Assembly: GCF_001905545.1 (NCBI RefSeq)
Contig: NZ_LIPD01000006.1
Coordinates: 372,001-436,000 of the forward strand
DNA: 64,000 bases
From: Streptomyces sp. CB02056
GTDB lineage: Bacteria; Actinomycetota; Actinomycetes; Streptomycetales; Streptomycetaceae
Direction: 5' to 3'
Below the pieces are notes generated by a model. It searched no databases. It was not told the DNA's origin and was given only the letters and a program-made list of their open reading frames with translations. Numbering within the stretch: position 1 is the first letter of the stretch; the number at the start of each line of letters is the position of its first letter. Shown here one piece after another: positions 50,226 to 59,400 of the stretch. A program made the translations under genes and the position numbers.

Positions 50226-51364
50226 GCACGTCCGAAGAGCTGCGCGCCGCCCTGACGGCCGACCTCGCCGAGAACGGCGCGCTGTCCGACCCGGCATGGA
50301 TCAAGGCGGCCGAAGCGGTCCCCCGCGAAGCCTTCGCCGGGGCGTACTTCCTCCCGGTCGAGGGCAGCGACCCGACCGCCTACCGGCCGGTCCGGCAGGG
50401 CGACCCCGGCTGGCTCGAGGGGATCTACACCGACCGGACGCTCATCACCCAACTCGACGGCCACACCGGCGCGGACGAGGCGGACGGACAACCCGTGGTC
50501 GGCGCCCCGTCGTCCTCCTCCACCCTGCCGTCCCTCGTCCTCGGGATGTGGCAGCAACTCGGCACGGACACCGGACACCGCGTCCTCGAAATCGGCACCG
50601 GCACCGGCTACTCGACCGCCCTCGGCGCCCACCGGCTCGGGGACGGGAACCTCACCAGCATCGAGTACGACCCACGGGTCGCCGAACGCGCCGCCGCCGC
50701 ACTCCGGACCGCCGGCTACCGGCCCCGCCTCCTCGTCGGCGACGGACTGCGCGGAGACCCCGGCGGCGGCGCCTACGACCGGCTGATCGCCACCTGCTCG
50801 GTCCGCTACCTGCCGATGCCCTGGCTGCACCAGGTGAAGCCGAGCGGCCGCATCCTGGTCACCCTGTCCGGTTGGAGCTACGCCTCCGGCCTGGCCGAGC
50901 TCACCGTGACCGGCCCCGGCGAAGCCACCGGCCGGTTCCTGCCCGGCTACACCAGCTTCATGATCGCCCGCCCGCACGACCGCCCGCCCCGCTCGACCCT
51001 CGCCATGCTGCCCGGCGACGAACGGCCCAGCCTGATCGACCCGGCCGTCGTCGACACCTGGACCGGCAGCTGGGTCGCCCAGCTCGCCGCCCCCTCCGCC
51101 GAACGCATGGGCACCGGCGCGACCCAGATCCTCTCCGACGTCGCCACCGGCTCCCAGGCCCGCACCGCACCCCGCCCCGACGGAGGATGGACCGTCACCC
51201 AACGGGGCCCGCTACGGCTGTGGGACCGCGTCGAAGAGGCCGTACGGCTGTGGCAGCGGGCCGGCGAGCCGCACCAGGAAGGCTTCGGGATCACCGTCTC
51301 GGCGGCCGGACAACGGGTGTGGATCGGTACGGAGGACGGCCCGGGCTGGGACCTGCCGATCTGA
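50222..51364 (+). CDS. tgmC: PIMT-like methyltransferase of graspetide cluster (TgmC-like)
   Basis: A 380-residue protein related to protein-L-isoaspartate O-methyltransferase, with the C-terminal extension seen in RiPP-associated members. Motifs are VVGAPSSSSTLPSLVLGM near the active site, the SAM motif VLEIGTGTGYSTALGAHRLG, LTSIEYDPRVAERAA and LLVGDGLRGDP. In fuscimiditide-type pathways such enzymes methylate an Asp in the cyclised peptide, which then closes to an aspartimide. The same role is inferred here. It overlaps the ligase gene by 4 bp and ends the operon. Confidence 0.9.
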   Translation: MSTSEELRAALTADLAENGALSDPAWIKAAEAVPREAFAGAYFLPVEGSDPTAYRPVRQGDPGWLEGIYTDRTLITQLDGHTGADEADGQPVVGAPSSSSTLPSLVLGMWQQLGTDTGHRVLEIGTGTGYSTALGAHRLGDGNLTSIEYDPRVAERAAAALRTAGYRPRLLVGDGLRGDPGGGAYDRLIATCSVRYLPMPWLHQVKPSGRILVTLSGWSYASGLAELTVTGPGEATGRFLPGYTSFMIARPHDRPPRSTLAMLPGDERPSLIDPAVVDTWTGSWVAQLAAPSAERMGTGATQILSDVATGSQARTAPRPDGGWTVTQRGPLRLWDRVEEAVRLWQRAGEPHQEGFGITVSAAGQRVWIGTEDGPGWDLPI

Positions 51365-51391
51365 GCGGTTGCACTGGTGGAGGGCAGTGCC

Positions 51392-51754
51392 CTACCAGAG
51401 TCCGGCGGCCAGCCAGACGGTCACGGCCGCGGTGCTGACGAGCCCGAGGTTGAGCGCGATCCGGCGGTCGCCGCCGGTCAGGTGGACGGCGACCGCGCCG
51501 GCCTGGAGCAGCACGAGGCCGACGGCCGCGGCCAGTGCCAGCGGGGGCGCGACGCCCGTCAGCGGCGGCAGGACCAGGCCGATCGCGCCGAGCACTTCCA
51601 CCGTCCCCAGCGCCCTGAGGGCGGGCAACGGTACGCGGTCCACCCAGGCCATCATCGGTCGGAGCTGATCGGGGCTGCGGGTCGCCTTCAGCGTGCCCGC
51701 GTAGGCGTAGAAGAGGGCGAGCGGGCCCGCGAGGATCCAGTAGGCGGTGTTCAT
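51392..51754 (-). CDS. DoxX-family membrane protein
   Basis: A 120-residue protein with four membrane helices. The DoxX pattern is clear: WILAGPLALFYAYAGTLKAT, then PALRALGTVEVLGAIGLVLP and a third-helix ALAAAVGLVLLQAGAVAVHL. DoxX-like proteins are small redox- or stress-related membrane proteins without an agreed mechanism. It lies 59 bp after the cupin gene on the same strand and is probably co-transcribed, under the divergent LysR regulator. The ribosome binding site is weak (GGAAA). Confidence 0.85.
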   Translation of the reverse strand: MNTAYWILAGPLALFYAYAGTLKATRSPDQLRPMMAWVDRVPLPALRALGTVEVLGAIGLVLPPLTGVAPPLALAAAVGLVLLQAGAVAVHLTGGDRRIALNLGLVSTAAVTVWLAAGLW

Positions 51755-51813
51755 GGTTTCCGTTCGGTGTTCCTGTTCACGTGTCACCGGTTTACGGGGA
51801 CCGGTCGACTGCT

Positions 51814-52413
51814 TCAGGCGAGGTCGGTGGCGGGCTCGGTCGCGTAGCGGCTCATCGCCTCGGCATTGGCCTGCGGCGTCAGCGGCCGGCCGTCGGCGAG
51901 CACCTGCTGGAGGTCCCGGAAGTACTGCACGTACAGGTCGGGGGTGAACGTGCTGAGCATGGTGGCGGGTTGGTCGGTCGGGTTGGCGAAGGTGTGCGGG
52001 GTACCGGGCGGGACCATCACGAGCGTCCCCGCGGTGGCGTCGTGGTCCTCGTCCCCGACGGTGAACCGCACGGTGCCGGAGAGGATGTAGAAGCCCTCGT
52101 CGTGCCGGGCGTGGCGGTGCTGCGGCGGTCCCTGGGTGTGCGGGGCGAGGACGGACTCGGCGATCGCGAGGCGGTGCCCGGTGTGGCTGCCGTCCTCCAG
52201 GACGCGCATGCGCGTGGTGCCCAGGACGATCGTCTCGCCGCCGCCGGGGCCCACCACCGAGAGGGCGGGGCCGACCTGCGGTCCGTTGCTCCGTGTTTCC
52301 TCGGTCCTGGTTCCTTCGGCCATGGCTTCTTCGGTCGTGGTTTCTTCGGTCGTGGTTTCTTCGGTCGTGGTTTCTTCGGGCGTGGTTTCTTCGGGCGTGG
52401 TCTCTTCGCTCAT
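51814..52413 (-). CDS. Cupin-domain protein with N-terminal pentapeptide repeats
   Basis: A 199-residue protein whose cupin core lies at ~65-175: PPQHRHARHDEGFYILSG (HxH...E metal site), VMVPPGTPHTFANP with the fourth His, and a C-terminal helix VQYFRDLQQVLADG. This is the quercetinase-like single-cupin type. The first ~28 residues are Glu/Thr repeats of five residues (EETTP or EETTT), encoded by 15-bp tandem units and likely disordered. The ATG at 52413 is assumed; an internal ATG after the repeats (near 52323) could be the functional start. It is divergent from a LysR gene. Confidence 0.82.
   Translation of the reverse strand: MSEETTPEETTPEETTTEETTTEETTTEEAMAEGTRTEETRSNGPQVGPALSVVGPGGGETIVLGTTRMRVLEDGSHTGHRLAIAESVLAPHTQGPPQHRHARHDEGFYILSGTVRFTVGDEDHDATAGTLVMVPPGTPHTFANPTDQPATMLSTFTPDLYVQYFRDLQQVLADGRPLTPQANAEAMSRYATEPATDLA
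52326..52400. repeat. 15-bp tandem repeat, five units
   Basis: Five head-to-tail copies of a 15-bp unit (ttcttcgg(t/g)cgtggt on the plus strand). The first three are identical and the last two differ by one base. They encode the Glu/Thr pentapeptide repeats of the cupin protein. Being in frame, copy-number change would lengthen or shorten the protein by five residues. Confidence 0.85.
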
Positions 52414-52463
52414 GTCCACCAGTGCACCGCCGGGGCCTCACGGGTGTCCAAGACCCGTCCTGC

Positions 52464-52475
52464 GGTATCGATACC
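52464..52475. promoter_or_regulatory. LysR-type operator candidate
   Basis: GGTATCGATACC is a perfect 12-bp palindrome of the T-N11-A kind, 20 bp before the LysR start and 51 bp before the cupin start. A second half-like GGGTATCG follows at 52480-52487 and includes a TATCGT box 7 nt before the LysR GTG. It is well placed for autoregulation and control of the cupin/DoxX operon. Confidence 0.55.
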
Positions 52476-52494
52476 CGGCGGGTATCGTTCCAGC

Positions 52495-53346
52495 GTGGAG
52501 CTTCGTACCTTGCGGTATTTCGTGGCGGTCGCCGAGGAACTCCACTTCGGCCGGGCCGCCACCCGACTGCACATGACCCAGCCGCCGCTCAGCCGGGCGA
52601 TCAAGCAGCTGGAGGCCGAGGTGGGGGCCCGGCTGTTCGACCGCTCGCCCGCCGGCGTCTCGCTCACCCCGGTGGGCACGGTGCTGCTCGACGAGGCGCG
52701 GGCCCTGCTCGACCACGCCGACCGCGTCCGTGCCCGCGTGAGCTCGGCAGCCGGCGCCGCGACCATCACCGTCGGCATCCTCGGCAACCTCACCGACCCC
52801 GGCGTGACCAGGCTGGCTGCCGCCTACCGACGACGCCACCCCGGCATCGACATCCGCGTCCGCGACACCGATCTGACCGACCCCACCTGCGGGCTGCGCG
52901 CCGCACTCGTCGACGTCGCCCTCACCCGGGCACCGTTCGACGAGACCGCCCTGACGGTGCGCACTCTGCGCAGCGACCCGGTCGGCGTGGTCCTGCGCGC
53001 CGACGATCCGCTGGCCGGCCGCGGCCGACTCCGGCTCGCCGAGCTGGACGACCGCCGCTGGTTCCAGTTCCCCCAGGGCACCGACCCCGTCTGGCAGTCG
53101 TACTGGAACGGCGGCAGGCCGCGCGAGGGCGCCGTGGTGCGCACCGTCCAGGAGTGCCAGCAGGCCGTCCTGTGGAACGGCAGCGTCGGCCTGGCCCCGC
53201 TCGGACACGACCTGCCCGCGGAGCTGGCCGTGGTACCGCTGACCGACATGGCGCCGAGCCGCGTGGTGGCGGCGTGGAACGAGGGCGACACCAACCCGTT
53301 GATCCGGTCCTTCGTCGAGATCGCGACGGCCGCGTACCGCCGCTGA
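52495..53346 (+). CDS. LysR-family transcriptional regulator
   Basis: A 283-residue LysR regulator. The N-terminal winged helix is typical: LRTLRYFVAVAEELHFGRAA, then LHMTQPPLSRAIKQLEAEVG and RLFDRSPAGVSLTPVG. The effector domain follows from ~90 (ITVGILGNLTDPGVTRLAAA). The GTG at 52495 may be on a leaderless transcript. It is divergent from the cupin/DoxX genes and probably controls them through the palindrome in between. The inducer is unknown. Confidence 0.92.
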   Translation: MELRTLRYFVAVAEELHFGRAATRLHMTQPPLSRAIKQLEAEVGARLFDRSPAGVSLTPVGTVLLDEARALLDHADRVRARVSSAAGAATITVGILGNLTDPGVTRLAAAYRRRHPGIDIRVRDTDLTDPTCGLRAALVDVALTRAPFDETALTVRTLRSDPVGVVLRADDPLAGRGRLRLAELDDRRWFQFPQGTDPVWQSYWNGGRPREGAVVRTVQECQQAVLWNGSVGLAPLGHDLPAELAVVPLTDMAPSRVVAAWNEGDTNPLIRSFVEIATAAYRR

Positions 53347-53598
53347 GCACCGGCAACCGGTCCGGCCGGTGCGACCGCCCTCGCTCGGGCGCGGGCGAAC
53401 GCCTTCGCCCGCAACACCTTGAACGGCTGCCGTGGTACGGCATGCGCAGTACGCCCGCTGCCCGGTTGCCCACCGTCCGGCCGGGAATCGCGGGCTCCTG
53501 TCATCCGCGGAGGTGATGCGTTGCTACGCCGCGGAGATGACGGTGTCTCAGTCTTCACGGCGAGGTCGGATCGGAGTTCGCGACCTACCGTTTCTCAC

Positions 53599-54789
53599 AT
53601 GACCAGACTCCGTCGCACCGCCGTGGCCGCCGTGCTCGCCCTCGTCCTGCCGGTGCCGATCGCCGGGGCGAGTTCGGCGCTCGCGGCCACCGCCACCGCT
53701 CCCGCCGCTTCCTCGGCGGAGGTGTCCGCCGCAGAGCTCGACCTGCCCCGGCCGACGGGGTCGCAGGCCGTCGGCCGCAGCACGCTGCACCTCGTCGACC
53801 GGGACCGCCCGGACCCGTGGGTGCCGGCCGCGGGGGCGCGGCAGTTGATGGTGTCGATGTACTACCCAGCCCGGCCCGGGACGGGCGGTCCGGCGACCCC
53901 GTACCTGACCGCCGAGGAGGCCCGGCTGCTGCTGGACTTCCAGGTGCCGGGCGGCACCATACCGCCCGAGGCGGCCACCGGCCTCCACCCGTGGGCCCGC
54001 ACCGACGCGCGCCCGGCGCCGGGCAGGTACCCGCTCGTCGTCCTCTCCCCCGGGTTCACGCTCCCCCGCGGCACCCTCACCGGCCTCGCCGAGGACCTGG
54101 CCAGCCGCGGGTACGTCGTCGCCGCCGTCGACCACACCTACGAGACCTCCGGCACCACCTTCCCGGACGGGCGCACCCTGACCTGCGCCGTCTGCCAGGA
54201 CCTGAACGACGACAAGATCGCGGCCGTCCCCCCGAGCCGGGCCAAGGACATCTCCTTCGTCCTCGACCAGCTGACCGGCCCCCGCCCCGCCTGGCCGCAC
54301 GCCCGCATGATCGACCGGGACCGGATCGGCATGGCCGGGCACTCCATCGGCGGCAACTCCGCGGCCAGCACGATGGCCGCCGACCAGCGGATCCGCGCCG
54401 GCGTCAACATGGACGGCAAGTTCTTCGACCCGTTCCCCACCGGCGGCCTGGACGGACGGCCCTTCCTGCTTCTCGGCACCCAGTCCGTCCACAACCCCTC
54501 GGGCTGGGACACCACCTGGAACGAGGCCTGGGCCCGCACGGACGGCTGGAAGCGCTGGCTGTCCGTGACCGGCTCCGACCACGGCAGCTTCACCGACGCA
54601 CCACTCATCGGCGCCCGCGCGGGCCTGCCCGACCCCGAGGCCACGCTCGCCCCACTGCGCGCCGAGAAGATCACCCGGTCCTACGTGGGCGCCTTCTTCG
54701 ACCTGCAACTGAAGGGCATCCCCCAGCGGCTGCTCGACCGCCCGTCGACGGCGTACCCGGAGGTCCTCTTCCAGCAGCCCCTCCACTGA
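53599..54789 (+). CDS. Secreted alpha/beta hydrolase (PAF acetylhydrolase-like esterase)
   Basis: A 396-residue exported esterase. The signal peptide ends near residue 30 (SSALAATAT). The hydrolase fold shows RYPLVVLSPGFTLPRGTLTG (oxyanion region), the nucleophile elbow MAGHSIGGNSAAS, NMDGKFFDPFPTGG with a likely acid, and GSDHGSFTDAPLIG with the catalytic His. This layout fits the PAF-acetylhydrolase/secreted lipase group of streptomycetes. The ATG lies 7 nt after a TACCGT box, so a very short leader is possible. Two Cys (LTCAVCQD) may form a disulfide. Confidence 0.87.
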   Translation: MTRLRRTAVAAVLALVLPVPIAGASSALAATATAPAASSAEVSAAELDLPRPTGSQAVGRSTLHLVDRDRPDPWVPAAGARQLMVSMYYPARPGTGGPATPYLTAEEARLLLDFQVPGGTIPPEAATGLHPWARTDARPAPGRYPLVVLSPGFTLPRGTLTGLAEDLASRGYVVAAVDHTYETSGTTFPDGRTLTCAVCQDLNDDKIAAVPPSRAKDISFVLDQLTGPRPAWPHARMIDRDRIGMAGHSIGGNSAASTMAADQRIRAGVNMDGKFFDPFPTGGLDGRPFLLLGTQSVHNPSGWDTTWNEAWARTDGWKRWLSVTGSDHGSFTDAPLIGARAGLPDPEATLAPLRAEKITRSYVGAFFDLQLKGIPQRLLDRPSTAYPEVLFQQPLH

Positions 54790-54858
54790 GCCCGACGGCC
54801 CCTCCGCCGAGGCGAAATCCCTTTGCCCGGCCGCCTCGCGTGGTTCGACACTGAGCCC

Positions 54859-55401
54859 ATGCTCGGATTCGTCAGGACCGACAACGAAGCCCTCGTCTCG
54901 TGCCTGGGCGACCCGCAACGTGCCGTAGCGGCCTACCGGGAGCTGCTGCGGCGCGCGGAGGACGCGCTCGGTGCCATCCGCGCCGGCCTGTCCCACGAGA
55001 GCGCAGCCGTACGGGAAGGCTGCTGCCGGCTTCTGGACCACCTGGTCGATACCGAGTCCATGGGCGAGCTCATCACCATGGCCGACGATCCCGACGCCCG
55101 GGTCAGGATCGCCGCGTTCCACGCCCTGGCGTGCGACCGGTGCAAGGGGGACACGTGCGCACCGGGCGCGGACCGGGTCCTCGAGCCAGCGCTGCGGCAC
55201 CTGGCCTCCGACCCCGACCCGCGGGCCAGGGCGATGGCCGCCGAGCTCGTCGGCAAGTTCGCCCACACCGATGCCCGAGCCGTCGCCGCCTTGCGCACGT
55301 CCTCCGCGCAGGACCCGAGCCCGGCCGTCCGGAAGAAGGCAGGATGGTTCATCCCCGGAGGGGCCGTCTACGAACGGACCGCCCCTCACCCGCCCAGGTG
55401 A
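54859..55401 (+). CDS. HEAT-repeat protein
   Basis: A 180-residue helical protein with HEAT/PBS-lyase-type repeats: SHESAAVREGCCRLLDHLVD, ADDPDARVRIAAFHALACDR, SDPDPRARAMAAELVGKFAH and QDPSPAVRKKAGWFIPGG. Each pairs two helices with the D-P-D-x-x-V/A-R turn. Such proteins bind other proteins; no catalytic residue is visible. The start is uncertain: ATG 54859 versus an ATG 36 bases earlier, with no strong ribosome binding site for either. CDRCKGDTC could bind a metal. Confidence 0.75.
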   Translation: MLGFVRTDNEALVSCLGDPQRAVAAYRELLRRAEDALGAIRAGLSHESAAVREGCCRLLDHLVDTESMGELITMADDPDARVRIAAFHALACDRCKGDTCAPGADRVLEPALRHLASDPDPRARAMAAELVGKFAHTDARAVAALRTSSAQDPSPAVRKKAGWFIPGGAVYERTAPHPPR

Positions 55402-55441
55402 CGGGACCGCCCATACGTCCCCGAAGGGGGCCCGGTCCCTG

Positions 55442-56221
55442 TCACGCCGGTGGGATCGGGCCGAGGTAGGTGCCGCCGGAGGCGTCGATGGCCTGGCCGG
55501 TCACCCAGCGGCCCTGCGGGCCGGCGAGGAAGCCCACGACGTCCGCGACGTCCTCCGGCAGGCCGATCCGGCCCAGGGCGGTGATGGACTCCAGTCCGGC
55601 CATCGCCTCCGGGGCGCTCGTCCACGCGGAGGTCATGTCGGTGAGGATCACGCCGGGGTTGACGGTGTTCACGGTGATCCCGCGCCGGCCGAGCTCGTTG
55701 GCGAGGGGCGCGGCGAGGGCCACCAGTGCCGTCTTGCTGACGCTGTAGCCGATCTGGAGGGGCGAGCCGATCCGGGCAGCGGCCGAGGCCACGTTCACGA
55801 TCCGCCCGCCGTCCCGGAGCAGCGGCAGGGCCCGCTGGATCACGAAGACCGGCGTGCGGACGTTGATCGCCATCACCCGGTCGAACTCCTCCTCGGTGAT
55901 CTGCCCGATCGAACCGGCCAGGTGGACGCCCGCGTTGTTCACCAGGACGTCCAGGCCGTCCTCGCCGTGCTCCGCCAGCCCGGTCGTGAGGCCCTCGAAC
56001 AGTTCGTCCAGCGCGCCGCTGGTACCGAACCGGGCCCGCACCGCGAACGCCCGGCCACCGGACTTGGCGATCAGCTCCACGGTCTCCGCAGCGGCCTCCT
56101 CGTTGCCGCCGTAGTGCACCGCGACCAGCGCCCCGTCGGCGGCGAGCCGCAGCGCGACCGCCCGCCCGATCCCGCGCGACCCGCCCGTCACCAGTGCCGT
56201 CCTGCCGTCCGGTTCGCCCAT
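55442..56221 (-). CDS. Short-chain dehydrogenase/reductase
   Basis: A 259-residue classical SDR. It has the cofactor motif ALVTGGSRGIGRAVALRLA, NNAG in LDVLVNNAGVHLAGS, the catalytic Ser in IVNVASAAARIGS and the Tyr-x-x-x-Lys in IGYSVSKTALVALA. The end, VTGQAIDASGGTYLGP, is typical of FabG-like members. The ATG at 56221 follows AAGGAG. It probably uses NADP(H), since an Arg follows the Gly-rich loop. The substrate is unknown. It is convergent with the HEAT gene and separated from the SGNH gene by a terminator. Confidence 0.92.
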   Translation of the reverse strand: MGEPDGRTALVTGGSRGIGRAVALRLAADGALVAVHYGGNEEAAAETVELIAKSGGRAFAVRARFGTSGALDELFEGLTTGLAEHGEDGLDVLVNNAGVHLAGSIGQITEEEFDRVMAINVRTPVFVIQRALPLLRDGGRIVNVASAAARIGSPLQIGYSVSKTALVALAAPLANELGRRGITVNTVNPGVILTDMTSAWTSAPEAMAGLESITALGRIGLPEDVADVVGFLAGPQGRWVTGQAIDASGGTYLGPIPPA

Positions 56222-56351
56222 GGCCGCCGCTCCTTCGTACCGCCCCGGCCGAGTCCGGGGCCGGTTCCGGATCGTCACGGCCCGATGCCGGACAACCCCT
56301 CATACATTCCCGGCGCCGGAGCGCTGATGCCACCCGGCGGGCGGCGGCACG

Positions 56352-56393
56352 ACGACGGCCCCGGCACGGGCGGTACCGTGCCGGGGCCGTCGT
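56352..56393 (-). terminator. Terminator downstream of the SGNH/FG-GAP gene
   Basis: A perfect 18-bp inverted repeat (56352-56369 with 56376-56393) and a 6-base loop, 41 bp beyond the stop of the minus-strand gene that ends at 56435. Confidence 0.78.
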
Positions 56394-56404
56394 GGTCGTC
56401 GTGG

Positions 56405-56445
56405 CGGAGGGGTCAGATCCGGAGCCCGGAGGGGTCAGATCCGGA
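56405..56445. repeat. Duplicated 19-bp end of the SGNH gene
   Basis: Two identical 19-bp copies (56405-56423 and 56427-56445, period 22) begin cggaggggtcagatccgga. The inner copy contains the last Ile codon and TGA stop of the gene, and the outer copy repeats them just downstream. It looks like a replication-slippage duplication. Confidence 0.7.
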
Positions 56446-59400
56446 CCCGGTTGGCCGGAGCCACACCGGCGGCGATCCGGCCGGCTTCGATCCAGCCCGG
56501 GGCCTCGCCGCCATGGTTGAGCCAGACCCTCATCGCGCCGTCGTCCGCCAGGACGAGGTAGTCGTCCCTGCCATCGCCGTCGAAGTCGGCGAACCGCACG
56601 TTGTCGCGGGGGGCGACGCCCGCGGCGATCTGCCCGAGTTCCCGCCAACCACCGTGCCCGTCACCGCCGTTGTTGATCCACGCCTTGACCGAGCCATCGT
56701 CCTCCACGACCAGGTAGTCGGCGCGTCGGTCGCCGTTGACGTCGGCGAAGCGCACCTTCCCACTCGGGGCGACGCCGGCGGCGACCCGGCCGATGGCCTC
56801 CCAGCCTCCGTACCCGTCACCGCCCTTGTTCAGCCAGACGCTCACCGAGCCGTCGTCCTCCAGGACGAGGTAGTCGGCCTTCCCGTCACCGTCGAAGTCG
56901 GCGAGTCGTACCTTCGCGGCCGGGGCGACGCCTGCGGCCACCGTGCCACCGCTGCGGAAGCCGCCCTTCCCGGTACCCGCCCAGCACATGACCCGACCGT
57001 CCGGCATCACCTCCAGGTGATCGGCCTTGCCGTCGCCGTCGAAGTCCGTGAAGTACGAGGTGGAGTTCGGGAGTTCATCGGAACCTCGGTCACAGGCGGG
57101 ATCCTTCGGGACCGGGTCCTCCCAGCCGCCGCGCCCGTCACCGCCCCGGTTGAACAGCATGCACTGGTCGAAAACCCCACCGCCCTTGCTGGCGAGGTAG
57201 TCAACCTTCCTGTCCCCGTCGAAGTCGCCCAGCCACACGTACTTGCTCGGCAGACCAACACCGGTGGCGACCTGGCCGAGTTCGGTCCAGCCGCGCTCGG
57301 CGGTGTCGCCTCCGTTGTTGAGCCACGCGTCCAGCGAACCGTTGTCGCCGACCACGACGTAGTCGGCCCGCTTGTCGCCGTCGACGTCCGCGAAGCGGAC
57401 CTTGCCTCCCGGCGCGACGCCTGCGGCGACCTTTCCGAGACCGCTCCAGCCGCCTCCGCCGGGCATGTCGGTGCCCTTGTTCAGCCAGACGTTCACCGAG
57501 CCGTCGTCGCCGACCACCAGGTAGTCGGCCTTGCCGTCGCCGTCGAAGTCGGCGAAGCGGACCTTGTCCCCGGTGGCCACTCCGGCCGCGATCCGCCCGA
57601 CGCCCGTCCAGCCGCCCCGGCCATCGGTGTTGAGCCAGGCGGAGACGGAGCCGTCGTCCTCGACCACGAGGTAGTCGGCCTTGCCGTCGCCGTTGACGTC
57701 CGCGAAGCGGACCTTGCCGCCGGGGGCGACGCCGGCCGCCACGGTGCCGATGGCCTGCCAGCCGCCTCCGCCGGGTGTGCCGGTGCCGGTGGTCCCGCCC
57801 GGTCCGCCGGACGGGTCCATGCCCCCGCCTCCACCGGGCGTGCCCGTGCCGGTGGTCCCGCCGGAGCCGGTCGACGGGTCCATCCCCCCGCCGCCGCCGG
57901 GGGCACCGGTGCCTCCCGGCATGTCGGTCCCCCGGTTGAGCCAGGCCTGCACCGAGCCGTCGTCGTTCAGGACGAGGTAGTCGGCCTTCCCGTCGCCGTC
58001 GAGGTCGGCGAAGCGGACCTTGCCGCCCGGCGCGACCCCGGCGGCGATCCTTCCGACGCTCTGCCAGCCTCCGCCGCCCTTGGCGTCGGTGCCCCGGTTC
58101 AGCCACGCCTGGACCGAGCCGTCGTCGCCGACCACCAGGTAGTCGGCCTTGCCGTCACCGTCGATGTCCACCGGGCCGTCGCCCAGGACGCCCCCGCTGT
58201 ACGGGGCGGGCTTGACCTCGACGTTCTCGGTGATCCAGCCGTCGGCGGCCGCGGCGGCGACACCCTCGTAGAAGGCGTCGGCGATCTTCGTGTAGCCGCT
58301 CGGGGTCGGGTGCAGGCCGTCGCCGCCCCTCATGTCGCCCGCGGTGACGGCGCCCATGTCCGCGAAGCCCACCTTCATGCCCTTGCCCCGCCAGGTTTCC
58401 ACCAGCGGCGGCAGGAGCTTGTTGTAGGCCTCGAACAGGGGCTGGAAGCGCGCCCACGGCGTGGCGGGGTCGGTCGGGGGAACCGAGCCGAGCACCACCG
58501 TCGCGTCCGGCGCCATCGCGTGGATCTTCCCCAGCAGGGTGTCCATCCGGTCGCGCGCGTCCTGGGGTGTGGTCGGGGCGCCGTGGTTGAGGTCGTTGGT
58601 GCCGGCCATCAACGTGATCACGTTCGGCTTCGCCGCCGGCAGCCAAGTGTCGAGGTCCCCCTCGCGGTAGCCCGCGTTGTCCGTCAACTCGTCGATCCGC
58701 CAGCCCGAGTGGCCCTCGTGGTCGCCGTCGAAGCCGCCGTCACCGTGCTTGAGGGAGCCGACGAAGTCCAGGCTGCCGGTGTGGTCCTTCAGCGCCTGCC
58801 ACAGCTCCTTGCGGTAGCCCAGGCTGTCGTTGGCGCTGCCCACGCCCTGGGTGATCGAGTCGCCCAGCGGCATCACCGTCAGCTTCGGCACGTCCCACGG
58901 GTCCCGGCTCTCCAGCCCTGTGTGCCGGACGGTCACCGCACCCGGTGCCGCCCCGGCCCGTCCGTCACAGGCGAAGGTGCCGTACTGCGGGTGCGCGTCG
59001 TGCTGCCGCACCGTCTGGCTCAGGCACTCCGAGAGGGCCTGCTGCCCGAAGGCGTTCGGGTGGACGAACTCCTGCGCCTCGCCCTGCTTGCGGGTGCTCG
59101 GGACGCCGGGCAGGTGGTCGACCCAGCGCACCCACTCGGCGGCGTCGGCGGCCAGCGGGGACCGCGGGGAGTTCTCCACCCCGGCCGTCCTGGCGTCCTT
59201 GGAGTTCAGCTCGTGCCCCGCGAAGGCGGACCGCGGGTCGAGGAAGACGGCCTTCTTCGCGACCGCGGCCTTCTTGAGGGCGTCGGAGATCGCCGGGGTG
59301 ACGGTGCGGTTGGTCCAGGCGGCGTCCTCGTCGTAGAAGGGGAAGCCCGCCTTGGTGTACCGGTCGTAGGTGTCGCCGGTCTCGCGCATGCCCAGGGGCT

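Noticed and set aside
52326..52400. CRISPR-like array
   Set aside because: Units are directly adjacent without spacers, only 15 bp long and in frame inside a gene.
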